This document shows positions 1 through 7,454 of a stretch of 15,057 nt of DNA, one piece after another (positions within the stretch are counted from its first letter, which is position 1; every line of letters starts with the position of its first letter). Both the position numbers and the translations under genes were made by a program. The notes under the pieces are model-generated. The model ran no database searches. It was given only the letters and a program-made list of their open reading frames with translations, and was not told where the DNA came from. This DNA is from an uncultured Streptococcus sp. (GTDB lineage Bacteria; Bacillota; Bacilli; Lactobacillales; Streptococcaceae): positions 1 through 15,057 of the forward strand of contig CAKPXD010000018.1 of assembly GCA_934201655.1 (NCBI GenBank). The letters are read 5' to 3'.

Positions 1-1
1 G

Positions 2-130
2 GGTTGTGTAACTCTACCTGATACTACTCATATTACTTCATTAACACATGATGGAGTTGAAATCTATCAAGGGCTTCTGGGTAACCTCTACCGCTTTTTA
101 AGGACTTACCACGAAACGAAGATAAACTAA
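2..130 (+). CDS. C-terminal end of a small protein, DUF4649-like (partial)
   Basis: The reading frame is open from base 2 to a TAA at 128-130 and gives the last 42 residues of a protein whose start lies outside the window. The visible part begins GCVTLPDTTHITSLTHDGVE and ends with NLYRFLRTYHETKIN. The pattern CV-x-LPD, then T-x-LTxxG-x-x-x-YxG, then G-x-LY-x-FL resembles what I remember of the C terminus of short (about 75-aa) streptococcal DUF4649 proteins. Their function is unknown. No membrane segment is visible. The other two frames close within the first 20 bases, and a terminator follows at once, which supports this as a genuine gene end. The family name is recall, not a search result. 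Confidence 0.5.
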   Translation, partial: GCVTLPDTTHITSLTHDGVEIYQGLLGNLYRFLRTYHETKIN

Positions 131-150
131 GATTTTTTCTTAGTTTTTTT
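125..150 (+). terminator. Intrinsic terminator after the DUF4649-like gene
   Basis: AACTAAGA (125-132) and TCTTAGTT (138-145) form a perfect 8-bp inverted repeat around a 5-T loop, and a T tract runs to 150. The stem starts inside the stop region of the upstream gene. The stem is AT-rich, so efficiency may be moderate. It separates the upstream gene from the rex promoter. Confidence 0.75.
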
Positions 151-155
151 CGTTA

Positions 156-173
156 TTGTTGCAATTTTCACAA
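156..173. promoter_or_regulatory. Candidate Rex operator in the rex promoter
   Basis: The 18 bases TTGTTGCAATTTTCACAA match 13 of 18 positions of the palindromic Rex box TTGTGAAATATTTCACAA, as I know it from Gram-positive Rex regulons. The right half (TTTTCACAA) is perfect and the left half is degenerate. The site covers the -35 region, where a bound repressor would block RNA polymerase, which suggests autoregulation. Two further TTGTGA half-sites in direct orientation lie at 202-207 and 210-215, around the start codon. Confidence 0.5.
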
Positions 174-185
174 GCTTTCTATAAA
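156..185 (+). promoter_or_regulatory. Probable rex promoter
   Basis: A TATAAA -10 hexamer lies at 180-185. The -35 is either TTGTTG at 156-161 (18-bp spacer) or TTGCAA at 159-164 (15-bp spacer). It lies just after the upstream terminator and about 26 bases before the rex GTG. Neither -35 is close to consensus, so the promoter is plausible but not strong. Confidence 0.55.
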
Positions 186-211
186 ATAGTAGATAGAAAG
201 GTTGTGATTTT

Positions 212-853
212 GTGAAAGAAAAACAGTCTGCTATTCCTAAAGCAACAGCAAAGAGACTTTCTCTCTATTACCGTATTTTTAAAAGATTTAATGCCGAGAA
301 AATTGAAAGAGCTAATTCCAAACAAATTGCAGAGGCGATTGGAATTGATTCTGCCACAGTTCGTCGTGACTTCTCCTACTTTGGGGAACTCGGTAGACGT
401 GGATTTGGTTATGATGTCAAAAAGCTCATGACTTTTTTTGCTGATCTTTTAAATGATAATTCTATTACCAATGTTATGCTTGTAGGTATTGGAAATATGG
501 GGCATGCCCTTCTCCACTATCGTTTTCATGAGCGCAATAAGATGAAAATCATTATGGCATTTGATCTAGATGATCATCCAGAGGTCGGCACTCGAACTCC
601 TGATGGTGTTCCAATCTATGGAATCTCTCAAATTAATGAAAAAATTAAGGATAGTGATGTGAAAACAGCTATTCTTACTGTCCCTAGTGTTAAATCACAA
701 GAGGTTGCTGAACTTTTGGTCGATGCTGGTATCAAAGGTATTCTCAGTTTTTCTCCTGTTCACCTACATCTTCCTAAAGACGTAGTTGTTCAGTATGTCG
801 ATCTTACAAGCGAACTTCAAACTCTCCTCTATTTCATGCGTAAAGAGGATTAG
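212..853 (+). CDS. rex: Redox-sensing transcriptional repressor Rex
   Basis: Rex is a dimeric repressor that senses the NADH/NAD+ ratio. It typically controls fermentation and NADH-reoxidation genes such as alcohol dehydrogenases, and NADH binding releases it from DNA. The 213-aa length is normal. An N-terminal winged-helix domain (about 1-80) contains [20 protein letters not shown], the family's recognition-helix and wing signature. A Rossmann fold follows with VGIGNMG (G92, G94, G97), the dinucleotide-binding loop. A C-terminal domain-swap helix ends in LYFMRKED. The start is GTG at 212, with AGAAAGG upstream at 194-200. The next gene begins 3 bases after its stop, so the two are probably cotranscribed. 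A candidate Rex box in its promoter suggests autoregulation. Confidence 0.96.
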   Translation: MKEKQSAIPKATAKRLSLYYRIFKRFNAEKIERANSKQIAEAIGIDSATVRRDFSYFGELGRRGFGYDVKKLMTFFADLLNDNSITNVMLVGIGNMGHALLHYRFHERNKMKIIMAFDLDDHPEVGTRTPDGVPIYGISQINEKIKDSDVKTAILTVPSVKSQEVAELLVDAGIKGILSFSPVHLHLPKDVVVQYVDLTSELQTLLYFMRKED

Positions 854-856
854 AAA

Positions 857-1558
857 GTGAAAGTATTTATGAAGAAACCAGTTATTGGGATTACAGGAAA
901 TGAAAAAACTCATCCAGATGATGATCTTATGATGAGTTATGCTGCAAAAGGCTTTATAGAAGGTGTTAAAGAATCCGGAGGAATTCCCATTATCCTACCA
1001 ATTGGTGATGAAGAAATGGCTAGTTACTACATTAGCCTAATTGATAAATTGATCCTAACTGGTGGGCAAAATGTAGACCCAAAATTCTATGGTGAACCTA
1101 AAGCTATCGAAAGCGATGACTACCATCTTCAAAGAGACATTTTTGAACTAGAGCTCATCAAAGAGGCCATCAAACAAAAGAAACCTATTTTCTCTGTCTG
1201 TCGTGGAACACAACTCTTTAATGTCGCTATGGGTGGAACTCTTTATCAAGATATCGAACATCATTGGCAGGACACTTCTGCTGAGTATACAACTCAGAGA
1301 CTTGTTACTGAGCCAGATACTATTCTTCGAGAAATCTATGGGGAAATTTCTCATATCAACTCTTTCCACCATCAAAGTATTAAGGACCTAGCTCCGAATC
1401 TAAAAGTTGTAGCTCATGATCCTAAAGATGGTATTATCGAGGCTGTTACAACTACAGACGGTTTCCCTTATCTTGGTGTTCAATGGCATCCCGAATTTCT
1501 TTTTGAAAATCGTCCCAAAGATAAAACACTTTTCGACTATGTCGTCAATGAATTGTAA
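857..1558 (+). CDS. Gamma-glutamyl-gamma-aminobutyrate hydrolase family protein (peptidase C26)
   Basis: This is a class-I glutamine-amidotransferase-fold hydrolase. Family members such as PuuD cleave gamma-glutamyl-GABA in putrescine breakdown, and others act on different gamma-glutamyl amides, so the substrate here is not proven. It has 233 aa. The N-terminal segment PVIGITGNE is typical. LILTGGQNVDP forms the oxyanion loop. The nucleophile is Cys115 in FSVCRGTQ, and the His-Glu pair is H211/E213 in GVQWHPEF, so the triad is intact. A GTG start at 857 is preferred over the ATG at 869 because AAGAGGA (843-849) is spaced 7 bases from the GTG and overlaps the end of rex. It lies in an operon with rex and ends at a strong hairpin. 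No other putrescine-breakdown gene is adjacent, although a polyamine-synthesis operon lies about 10 kb away. Confidence 0.9.
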   Translation: MKVFMKKPVIGITGNEKTHPDDDLMMSYAAKGFIEGVKESGGIPIILPIGDEEMASYYISLIDKLILTGGQNVDPKFYGEPKAIESDDYHLQRDIFELELIKEAIKQKKPIFSVCRGTQLFNVAMGGTLYQDIEHHWQDTSAEYTTQRLVTEPDTILREIYGEISHINSFHHQSIKDLAPNLKVVAHDPKDGIIEAVTTTDGFPYLGVQWHPEFLFENRPKDKTLFDYVVNEL

Positions 1559-1583
1559 AACCTGTATTATATACAGGTTTTTT
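1557..1583. terminator. Bidirectional terminator between the C26 hydrolase and radC
   Basis: CCTGTAT (1561-1567) and ATACAGG (1571-1577) form a perfect stem with a TAT loop, flanked by AAAA on the left and TTTTTT on the right. The same hairpin therefore has a U tract in either direction. The radC stop codon (1582-1584 on the minus strand) lies at its edge, so it serves both convergent genes. Confidence 0.85.
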
Positions 1584-2262
1584 ATATCATATCTGTCTTC
1601 TCACGATAACTAAAATAGTCGGAGTGTGAGACGATTAGATGGTCTAGTAAGACCAAACCCATTAACTCACAGGCTTCTTTAACAAGCTTGGTAACATGAT
1701 CATCATTGGGGCTAGGAACTACTGCTCCTGATGGGTGATTGTGAACCAGAATCACAGATGTTGCCATATGCTTTAAGGCATAGTGGAGAATCTCCCGTGG
1801 TTCAGCAATGCTTCGTGTAGCTGAACCGATAAAAATAGTTTGCTGGTGAATGATTTGATTTTGAGTATTCAGATAGAGCGCCACTAGGTGCTCTTGTTTT
1901 TTATCTCCAAGCTCAGACTGCATCTTTTTAGCTAATTTACGACTGCTAAGAATACTCTCCATTTCCACTGTTTCCCTTTTATGGATACGGTAGCCTAATT
2001 CAATAACGGCTTGTAATTCGATAGCCTTTACACGTCCAATACCCGATAGAGTCTGCAGTTCCTGTAGACTCATTTTTTTTAGGTCAGTTAAACATGTCAG
2101 CTGATTTAAGACCTTCTGTGCTATTTCAAAAACATTGGCCTGTTTTGTGCCTGTCCTTAGTAATATTGCCAATAATTCTTGGTTGCTGAGTGCTTCTACT
2201 CCTTCTCTAACTAGTCTCTCTCTTGGTAAAAGCGAATCTTCTTGAAATGAAATACTATACAT
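1582..2262 (-). CDS. radC: RadC family protein (JAB/MPN domain)
   Basis: RadC-family proteins were once linked to DNA repair, but the pneumococcal radC is reported not to be needed for repair, so the role is unclear. Length is 226 aa from the chosen start. An N-terminal UPF0758-type region ([20 protein letters not shown]) is followed by a helix-hairpin-helix-like segment (LSGIGRVKA, about 72-80). The C-terminal JAB1/MPN metalloprotease-like domain has the metal-binding motif [15 protein letters not shown] (H174, H176, D187), all intact. The ATG at 2262 is chosen because AGGAGGA lies 6 or so bases upstream. An in-frame GTG at 2277 overlaps this Shine-Dalgarno and is rejected. The gene follows metY in the same direction with no clear promoter in the 63-base gap. 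The ribosome site is buried in a hairpin described separately. Confidence 0.93.
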   Translation of the reverse strand: MYSISFQEDSLLPRERLVREGVEALSNQELLAILLRTGTKQANVFEIAQKVLNQLTCLTDLKKMSLQELQTLSGIGRVKAIELQAVIELGYRIHKRETVEMESILSSRKLAKKMQSELGDKKQEHLVALYLNTQNQIIHQQTIFIGSATRSIAEPREILHYALKHMATSVILVHNHPSGAVVPSPNDDHVTKLVKEACELMGLVLLDHLIVSHSDYFSYREKTDMI

Positions 2263-2298
2263 AAAAATCCTCCTCACTTTATTATTCGTGAGAAGGAT
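2263..2298 (-). promoter_or_regulatory. Hairpin containing the radC Shine-Dalgarno (terminator or translational switch)
   Basis: Read on the minus strand, ATCCTTCTCAC (2298-2288) can pair with GTGAGGAGGAT (2277-2267) across a 10-base loop. All 11 positions pair, ten Watson-Crick and one G-U. The 3' arm is the radC Shine-Dalgarno, and UUUU then AUG follows directly. It could act as the metY terminator with partial read-through, or as a structure that hides the radC ribosome site. Both readings are inference. Confidence 0.6.
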
Positions 2299-2325
2299 GC
2301 TTAATTTGATAAAAACTAGTTATTT

Positions 2326-3606
2326 TTAGATTTTTTCAAGTGCTAGTCGTAAATCTTCAATCAAATCATCGACATTTTCTAGTCCAATTGATAGACGGAT
2401 TTGATTTTTAGTTACTCCTGCTGCTTCTAGATCAGAGTCAGACAATTGAGCATGCGTTGTAGTTGCCGGATGAACTACTAATGATTTGGCATCTGCTACG
2501 TTTGCAAGGTTTGAAAATATTTCTAAGCTATCAATCACTTTACGTGCTTCTGCTTCTCCACCCTTAACGTGGAAGGTAAAGATTGAACCAACACCTTTTG
2601 GTAAATATTTCTCCGCCAAGGCGTGGTAAGGGCTATCAGCTAATTTTGGATAATTAACTTTTTCAACTTTTGGATGGTTCACAAGGAAATCAACGATTTT
2701 CTCAGCGTTTTGCACATGGCGTTCAACACGGAGAGATAGTGTTTCAAGACCTTGTAGAAGCAAGAATGAGTTAAATGGTGAAAGGGCGGCTCCCAAATCG
2801 CGAAGCAATTGCACGCGAGCAGCAACGATAAAGGCTGCAGCACCTACATCTCGAGTATAGCTCAAATTATGGTAGCTTGGATCTTCATTTACGAATTGAG
2901 GGAATTTCCCTGAAGCAGCCCAGTCAAACTTACCGCTATCAACAATGACACCGCCGATTGTTGTACCGTGACCTCCAATAAACTTAGTAGCCGAGTGAAC
3001 CGAGATATCTACACCGTGTGAAAAGACATTGATAAGATAAGGCGTTGCAAAGGTATTGTCTGAAACCAAAGGAATCTGATGTTTATGAGCAATTTCAGCT
3101 ATTTTTTCAATATCAGGAATGTTGATAACTGGATTACCCAAAGTTTCAATCAAAACAAGTTTTGTATTATCTTTAATCGCTGCCTCTACTTCTTCTAGAT
3201 TATCAATATCAACAAAAGTTGTGGTGATTCCGTAACGAGGAAGGGTTTCTTTCAAGAGGTTAAAGGTACCACCGTAGATAGTTGAAGCTGTAACCACATG
3301 ATCACCTGCATGAGCAAGTCCAAGGATAGTATAAGTAAGAGCTGCCATTCCAGAAGCTGTGGCAAGCGCACCTACTCCGCTTTCTAGTGCTGCAATACGT
3401 TCTTCAAAGGCTGAAGTTGTTGGATTGGTAATACGAGTATAGATATTTCCAGCTTTTTGAAGGGCAAAAAGGTCTGCACCCTCCTGTGTATCTTCAAATA
3501 CAAAAGATGTTGTTTGATAAATAGGGACAGCACGAGACTTGGTAGTAGCATCTACCACTTGTCCTGCATGCAATTGTAGGGTTTCAAATTTAAATTCACG
3601 AGTCAT
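2326..3606 (-). CDS. metY: O-acetylhomoserine sulfhydrylase / aminocarboxypropyltransferase
   Basis: This cytoplasmic PLP enzyme of the Cys/Met-metabolism family would convert O-acetylhomoserine plus sulfide (or methanethiol) to homocysteine (or methionine). Streptococcal annotations often call it cysD. It has 426 aa, normal for the MetY branch and longer than most cystathionine gamma-synthases (about 380-400). Visible family features are FKFETLQLHAGQ at the N terminus, YTRITNPTT, the SGMAAL region, VSDNTFATP and the PLP lysine in SVHSATKFIGGHG (K208). The HGTTIGG stretch and the roughly 30-residue insertion after it (SGKFDWAASGKFPQF) favour MetY over MetB. ATG at 3606 is preferred to the adjacent ATG at 3609 because GGAGG (3614-3618) is 7 bases from the former and only 4 from the latter. 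It has its own promoter, and radC lies downstream. Confidence 0.92.
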   Translation of the reverse strand: MTREFKFETLQLHAGQVVDATTKSRAVPIYQTTSFVFEDTQEGADLFALQKAGNIYTRITNPTTSAFEERIAALESGVGALATASGMAALTYTILGLAHAGDHVVTASTIYGGTFNLLKETLPRYGITTTFVDIDNLEEVEAAIKDNTKLVLIETLGNPVINIPDIEKIAEIAHKHQIPLVSDNTFATPYLINVFSHGVDISVHSATKFIGGHGTTIGGVIVDSGKFDWAASGKFPQFVNEDPSYHNLSYTRDVGAAAFIVAARVQLLRDLGAALSPFNSFLLLQGLETLSLRVERHVQNAEKIVDFLVNHPKVEKVNYPKLADSPYHALAEKYLPKGVGSIFTFHVKGGEAEARKVIDSLEIFSNLANVADAKSLVVHPATTTHAQLSDSDLEAAGVTKNQIRLSIGLENVDDLIEDLRLALEKI

Positions 3607-3636
3607 CATCAGACCTCCAAAGATTTCATTACATTA

Positions 3637-3665
3637 ATTGTATCATCTATGGCAGTCAGTTACAA
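3637..3665 (-). promoter_or_regulatory. metY promoter
   Basis: On the minus strand, TTGTAA (3665-3660) and TACAAT (3642-3637) are separated by exactly 17 bases, a near-consensus vegetative promoter. The transcript would start near 3630, leaving only about 25 bases of leader, so there is no room for a SAM or T-box riboswitch. Confidence 0.75.
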
Positions 3666-3678
3666 ATACAACTTTGTT

Positions 3679-3715
3679 ATATATTAGCATAAGCAACAGC
3701 TATGGCATATATTAG
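3679..3715. repeat. Spaced repeats upstream of the metY promoter
   Basis: ATATATTAG occurs at 3679-3687 and again at 3707-3715 in direct orientation, 28 bases apart. Between them, GCATAAGC and GCTATGGC form an imperfect inverted arrangement. The block begins 14 bases upstream of the metY -35, a usual place for an activator of the LysR type. Regulator identity is inference. Confidence 0.4.
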
Positions 3716-3722
3716 AATTGAA

Positions 3723-3751
3723 AAACTTTTTTCAGATAGTTTAAAAAGTTT
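3723..3751. repeat. 9-bp perfect inverted repeat in the divergent control region
   Basis: AAACTTTTT (3723-3731) and AAAAAGTTT (3743-3751) are perfect inverted copies separated by 11 bases. The right arm reaches into the -35 box of the VIT gene (3750-3755). No transcription terminates here, so an operator is more likely than a terminator. ATAGTTT (3736-3742 region) also matches one half of the streptococcal LysR-type Met box as I remember it. Confidence 0.45.
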
Positions 3752-3778
3752 GTATTAGCTTCTCCCATACTTTATAAT
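3750..3778 (+). promoter_or_regulatory. Promoter of the VIT transporter gene
   Basis: TTGTAT (3750-3755) and a perfect TATAAT (3773-3778) are separated by 17 bases. The ATG at 3777 overlaps the -10 box, which excludes it as the start and supports initiation at 3798, about 12 bases after the expected transcription start. Confidence 0.8.
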
Positions 3779-3797
3779 GAATATAAAGGAGAAGAAT

Positions 3798-4493
3798 ATG
3801 TCAAAAATTACACATGAAATTGATACAAACTTCGCTGGTCGTTTAAATATTCTACGTGCTGGTGTGCTCGGAGCCAACGACGGGATCATTTCCATCGCTG
3901 GAGTTGTTATCGGGGTTGCAAGTGCAACCAGTAATATCTGGATAATCTTTCTTTCAGGTTTGGCTGCCATCTTAGCAGGTGCCTTCTCTATGGCTGGAGG
4001 TGAATATGTTTCAGTATCCACTCAAAAAGACACTGAGGAAGCCGCTGTAGCTCGTGAGCAATTACTTTTGGATAAGGATATCGAGGCCGCAAAGAAATCT
4101 CTCTATGTTGCTTATCTTCAAAATGGTGAGTGTGAAACTTCAGCTCAACTTTTAGTCAATAAAGCTTTTCTTAAAAATCCACTTAAAGCCTTAGTTGAGG
4201 AAAAATACGGAATTGAGTATGAAGAGTTTACCAATCCTTGGCATGCTGCAGCATCTAGCTTTATCGCTTTTGTTCTTGGTAGTTTACCTCCAATGCTTTC
4301 CATTACGATTTTTCCAAATGACTATCGAATTCCTGCTACTGTTTTTATCGTTGCGATTTCTCTATTGATTACAGGTTATACCAGTGCCAAACTCGGAAAA
4401 GCCCCAACTAAAACAGCTATGATTCGTAACCTTTGTATCGGTCTTTTGACCATGGGAGTGACCTATCTATTGGGTCAGTTGTTTAGTATTTAA
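3798..4493 (+). CDS. VIT1/CCC1 family metal transporter
   Basis: VIT/CCC1 proteins move divalent iron or manganese across membranes; bacterial members are thought to export or sequester excess metal, and the exact ion is not shown here. Length is 231 aa. The N terminus HEIDTNFAGRLNILRAGVLGANDGIISIAG is the family signature, with the conserved LGANDGI preceding and entering TM1. The second hydrophobic segment ends AGAFSMAGGEYVSVSTQKD, also characteristic. A cytosolic Glu-rich stretch (about 75-140), the expected metal-binding region, follows. Three more hydrophobic segments complete the usual five-TM layout (about 152-177, 185-203 and 209-229). ATG 3798 has AAGGAG 6 bases upstream. It is monocistronic between its own promoter and a strong terminator. 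Confidence 0.9.
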   Translation: MSKITHEIDTNFAGRLNILRAGVLGANDGIISIAGVVIGVASATSNIWIIFLSGLAAILAGAFSMAGGEYVSVSTQKDTEEAAVAREQLLLDKDIEAAKKSLYVAYLQNGECETSAQLLVNKAFLKNPLKALVEEKYGIEYEEFTNPWHAAASSFIAFVLGSLPPMLSITIFPNDYRIPATVFIVAISLLITGYTSAKLGKAPTKTAMIRNLCIGLLTMGVTYLLGQLFSI

Positions 4494-4520
4494 AAAAGAT
4501 ACCGTATGGTATCTTTTTTT
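4492..4520. terminator. Bidirectional terminator after the VIT gene
   Basis: AAAAAAGATACC (4492-4503) pairs with GGTATCTTTTTT (4508-4519) around a GTAT loop, with seven Ts at 4514-4520. The flanking A and T runs allow termination from both sides, so it can also end transcription of the PspC gene that converges from 4550. Confidence 0.88.
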
Positions 4521-4549
4521 ATTATCCAAACATAAACAATTAAGTAAAA

Positions 4550-4822
4550 CTACCAAAACCAACCTTTATCATCATCGATTGGTTCAGCCTCTTTAATCTT
4601 ACGTGGGCCTGTTCCGTACATTTCTGCTTCGATATCTTCCTTTGTTGGCAAGATTGAGGCCAGGATGATGTAGATGATGATTCCAAGTCCAAAGTTTGCG
4701 ATTGTAAAGATAGCAAAGATGAAGCGCACAAGAGTAACATCAAGGTCCCATTTATCAGAGAGTCCAGCAAGTACTCCTGATATCATACGATTTCGTCTCA
4801 TTTTGTAAAAATTTTTATTCAT
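4550..4822 (-). CDS. PspC domain-containing small membrane protein
   Basis: A 90-aa protein with a PspC domain at about residues 6-62: RRNRMISGVLAGLSDKWDLD is the typical opening, and ATIANFGLGIIIYIILASILP-like hydrophobic residues (about 34-57) form the single membrane segment. The tail is acidic and ends GWFW. Such proteins sit in the membrane and respond to envelope stress. Small PspC proteins are reported in LiaR-type cell-wall stress regulons of streptococci, but I cannot show a LiaR site here. The ATG has AGAGGT about 7 bases upstream. It follows the SprT-like gene without a convincing terminator but has its own extended -10 promoter. Confidence 0.85.
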   Translation of the reverse strand: MNKNFYKMRRNRMISGVLAGLSDKWDLDVTLVRFIFAIFTIANFGLGIIIYIILASILPTKEDIEAEMYGTGPRKIKEAEPIDDDKGWFW

Positions 4823-4853
4823 AGTTTGTACCTCTTTCGGTATTCTTGAAATA

Positions 4854-4862
4854 AGTATAACA
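4854..4862 (-). promoter_or_regulatory. Extended -10 promoter of the PspC gene
   Basis: On the minus strand TGT-TATACT (4862-4854) is an extended -10 element about 32 bases before the ATG. No good -35 is present at the usual spacing, which is tolerated for extended -10 promoters in streptococci. The only upstream stem, ACTG/CAGT before TTTTT, is too short to be a firm terminator, so read-through from tex and the SprT-like gene is also possible. Confidence 0.6.
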
Positions 4863-4882
4863 TGAAATAAAAACTGCTTGCA

Positions 4883-5332
4883 TCAGTCCTTAGGCGGATT
4901 TTGTAAAATGAGTTTGCCACGACAGAGACCACAACGATAGCGTTTGGTATCAATTCGTCGCTTTCGTTGATAGGTTTGGTGACAAGTCTGACAAGTATAG
5001 ACTAGTACTGGTGTTTGACTAACACTTGGTAAGGGAGGAACAAAGCGGAGCCCGTCTACTTCTTTTAACAGTTTCTTAAAGGCTACATCTTTATGTTTAT
5101 ACCCTTTGCCCTCATAGTATAGATGATAATGACAGAGTTCGTGACGGACAATTTTCCGAAAAACCTCTAAACCAAGTTCTTGATAGACTTTGGGATTAAA
5201 ATCCAAATGCCCATCCTTTGGAAAGAATCGCCCACCTGTCGACCGCAGACGAGTATTCCATTGAGCTTGATGATTGAATGGTTTCCCAAAGTCTTCTAAA
5301 GAGACTTGTTTAACGTAATCAGTTAGATTCAT
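4883..5332 (-). CDS. SprT-like zinc metalloprotease family protein
   Basis: A 149-aa SprT-like protein. The zinc-peptidase motif is RHELCHYH (H64, E65, H68), with H80 in GYKHKD as the likely third ligand. A C-terminal zinc ribbon has CQTC (C114, C117) and CGLC (C134, C137). Eukaryotic SPRTN cleaves DNA-protein crosslinks; the activity of the short bacterial members has not been established. The ATG at 5332 lies inside the last codons of tex (14-base overlap) with no clear Shine-Dalgarno, so translation is probably coupled to tex. A longer frame beginning with TTG at 5341 adds only three residues and is less likely. Confidence 0.88.
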   Translation of the reverse strand: MNLTDYVKQVSLEDFGKPFNHQAQWNTRLRSTGGRFFPKDGHLDFNPKVYQELGLEVFRKIVRHELCHYHLYYEGKGYKHKDVAFKKLLKEVDGLRFVPPLPSVSQTPVLVYTCQTCHQTYQRKRRIDTKRYRCGLCRGKLILQNPPKD

Positions 5333-7448
5333 CTGGTGCAAGGAGCGACAGATTTACTTTTTCGCGTTGGACATCAATCTTCTTCACCCAAACAGTTACC
5401 AAATCACCAACTGAAACGACTTGACTCGGATGTTTGATGAATTTCTTGCTCATGTGAGAGATATGAATCAGGCCATCCTCGTGAATACCAATGTCAACAA
5501 AGGCACCGAAGTCAACGACATTACGAACAACGCCCTCAAGCTTCTGACCAACTTTCAAATCTTTGATATCCAAGACATCCTGACGAAGAACTGGAGCATC
5601 AAAAGAATCACGGAAATCACGTCCTGGTTTTAAAAGATCTGCAATAATATCTTTAAGAGTTTCTTGACCGAGGTCTAATTCTTGGGCCATTTCCTTGATT
5701 GAAATAGATTTGAGTTTGGCTTGTGCTTCTTCATTTAGGTCTTTAATGTCCAAACGTTTGAAGAGGTCCTTAACAGCAGCATAGTTTTCTGGGTGAACAC
5801 CTGTGTTATCAAGGATATTGCTACTTTCAGGGATACGAAGGAAACCTGCAGCCTGTTCAAACGCTTTAGCACCTAAACGAGGAACTTTCTTAATTTGAGC
5901 GCGTGAAGTGATTTTACCTTCTTCTTCACGATACTTAACGATATTTTCAGAGATAGTTTTGTTAAGTCCTGCAACGTGTGAAAGTAGTGCTGGACTAGCC
6001 GTATTGATATTAACACCGACTTGGTTAACGACTGTATCAACAACAAAGTCAAGACTCTCAGATAGTTTTTTCTGACTAACATCGTGCTGATATTGACCGA
6101 CACCGATGGATTTTGGATCGATTTTAACTAACTCAGCAAGTGGGTCTTGCAAGCGACGAGCAATAGAAATAGCAGAACGTTTCTCAACGGTTAACTCTGG
6201 AAACTCTTGACGAGCTAGTTCACTAGCTGAGTAGACAGATGCCCCACTCTCATTGACAATGACATAGCTGACTTCTGGAAAATCCTTCAGAACTTCCGCC
6301 ACGAAGGCTTCGCTCTCACGGCTAGCAGTTCCATTTCCGATAGCAATAATTTCAACACCATATTGGCCAATCAAATCTGCCAAATCTCTCTTTGCTTCTT
6401 CAATCTGGCGAGCTGAAGCTGGTTTGACTGGATAAATGACTTGCGTCGTCAACATCTTCCCAGTAGCATCAACGACTGCTAGTTTGGCACCTGTACGAAA
6501 GGCTGGGTCAAATCCAAGTACCACGCGCCCTTTAAGAGGTGCAACAAGGAGAAGATTTCGAAGGTTCTCTGAGAAGAGTTGAATAGCTCCTTCTTCAGCC
6601 CTCTCTGTTAGTTCGGTACGAATTCGACGCTCAATAGCAGGCAAGACCTTCTTCTTCACAGACTGCTGAATAACTTCGTCAATATAAGCATTCCTAACTT
6701 TAAAACGAGCAGCAAAGAAAGATAGAATACGATCAGTCGCATGCTCAAAGCCGATTTTCAAAATGCCTAGCTTCTCACCACGATTAAGGGCAAGTGTACG
6801 GTAGCCTTGCATGTTTGCAACTGTCTCTGAGAAGTCATAATAGATCTGAAAGACATGTTTTTCATCAAGACTCTCATCTTTGACTTGAGAAGTAATCTTA
6901 GAACGTTTAAGTACCTCTTGATAGGTCATTGAACGTAAAGTAACATCCTCAGAAAGAGCTTCTACTAAGATATCTACTGCCCCAGCCAAAGCCTCTTGAG
7001 GAGTCTCGAAACCTTCACAGATAAATGCTTCTGCTTCTTTTTCTAGGTCAGAAACATTTTGTAAAATTAAACGAGCAAGAGGAAAAAGTCCAGCCTCACG
7101 AGCAATCGTTGCCTTAGTCCGACGTTTCTCTTTATAAGGAAGATAGAGTTCTTCTACATCTGCGAGTTTTTCAGTTGCTAGAATTGCTTCTTCCAATTCC
7201 TTAGTTAGCTTGCCTTGCTCTTTGATTTTTGCTAAGACTGCTTCCTTACGATCATTTAGAGCAGTTAAACTCTTATCGAGGTCGATAATAGCCTTAATGG
7301 CTACTTCATCTAGACTTCCTGTCATATCTTTCCGATAACGTGCGATAAAGGGGATAGTTGCTCCCTCTGCTGTCAAAGACAAGACAGTATCAATCTGCTT
7401 TAAAGTTACACCCAAATCTTGGGAAATTTTTTCATATTTTTTATCCAT
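5319..7448 (-). CDS. tex: Tex, S1 RNA-binding transcription accessory protein
   Basis: Tex is a conserved nucleic-acid-binding protein implicated in transcription and, in some bacteria, toxin expression and stress tolerance. Length is 709 aa. The order is as expected: a helical Tex N domain (about 1-190, with [19 protein letters not shown]), a YqgF/RNase H-like domain (about 305-440, [19 protein letters not shown]), helix-hairpin-helix repeats (about 485-560, [20 protein letters not shown] and [19 protein letters not shown]) and a C-terminal S1 domain (about 632-703, [20 protein letters not shown]). No frameshift is seen. The start ATG at 7448 has no Shine-Dalgarno and lies six bases after a perfect TATAAT, so the message is predicted to be leaderless. 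The next in-frame Met is residue 42, inside the conserved domain, so a later start is unlikely. Confidence 0.95.
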   Translation of the reverse strand: MDKKYEKISQDLGVTLKQIDTVLSLTAEGATIPFIARYRKDMTGSLDEVAIKAIIDLDKSLTALNDRKEAVLAKIKEQGKLTKELEEAILATEKLADVEELYLPYKEKRRTKATIAREAGLFPLARLILQNVSDLEKEAEAFICEGFETPQEALAGAVDILVEALSEDVTLRSMTYQEVLKRSKITSQVKDESLDEKHVFQIYYDFSETVANMQGYRTLALNRGEKLGILKIGFEHATDRILSFFAARFKVRNAYIDEVIQQSVKKKVLPAIERRIRTELTERAEEGAIQLFSENLRNLLLVAPLKGRVVLGFDPAFRTGAKLAVVDATGKMLTTQVIYPVKPASARQIEEAKRDLADLIGQYGVEIIAIGNGTASRESEAFVAEVLKDFPEVSYVIVNESGASVYSASELARQEFPELTVEKRSAISIARRLQDPLAELVKIDPKSIGVGQYQHDVSQKKLSESLDFVVDTVVNQVGVNINTASPALLSHVAGLNKTISENIVKYREEEGKITSRAQIKKVPRLGAKAFEQAAGFLRIPESSNILDNTGVHPENYAAVKDLFKRLDIKDLNEEAQAKLKSISIKEMAQELDLGQETLKDIIADLLKPGRDFRDSFDAPVLRQDVLDIKDLKVGQKLEGVVRNVVDFGAFVDIGIHEDGLIHISHMSKKFIKHPSQVVSVGDLVTVWVKKIDVQREKVNLSLLAPDESN

Positions 7449-7454
7449 GAAACT

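Noticed and set aside
2263..2277. GTG at 2277 as the radC start (adds MRRIF)
   Set aside because: The GTG and next codons are the Shine-Dalgarno (GTGAGGAGGA) for the ATG at 2262, and family members start at MYSISFQED.
3777..3797. ATG at 3777 as the start of the VIT transporter
   Set aside because: It overlaps the TATAAT -10 box, so it would not be on the mRNA; the ATG at 3798 has a good AAGGAG.
3610..3797. SAM riboswitch or T-box in front of metY
   Set aside because: The metY promoter leaves only about 25 bases of leader, so no such structure fits.
4863..4882. Possible terminator after the SprT-like gene
   Set aside because: The only stem (ACTG/CAGT before TTTTT) has four pairs, too weak to call.
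5421..5633. Antisense open frames inside tex and other long genes
   Set aside because: They lack ribosome sites and family-like sequence and lie opposite well-conserved coding regions.
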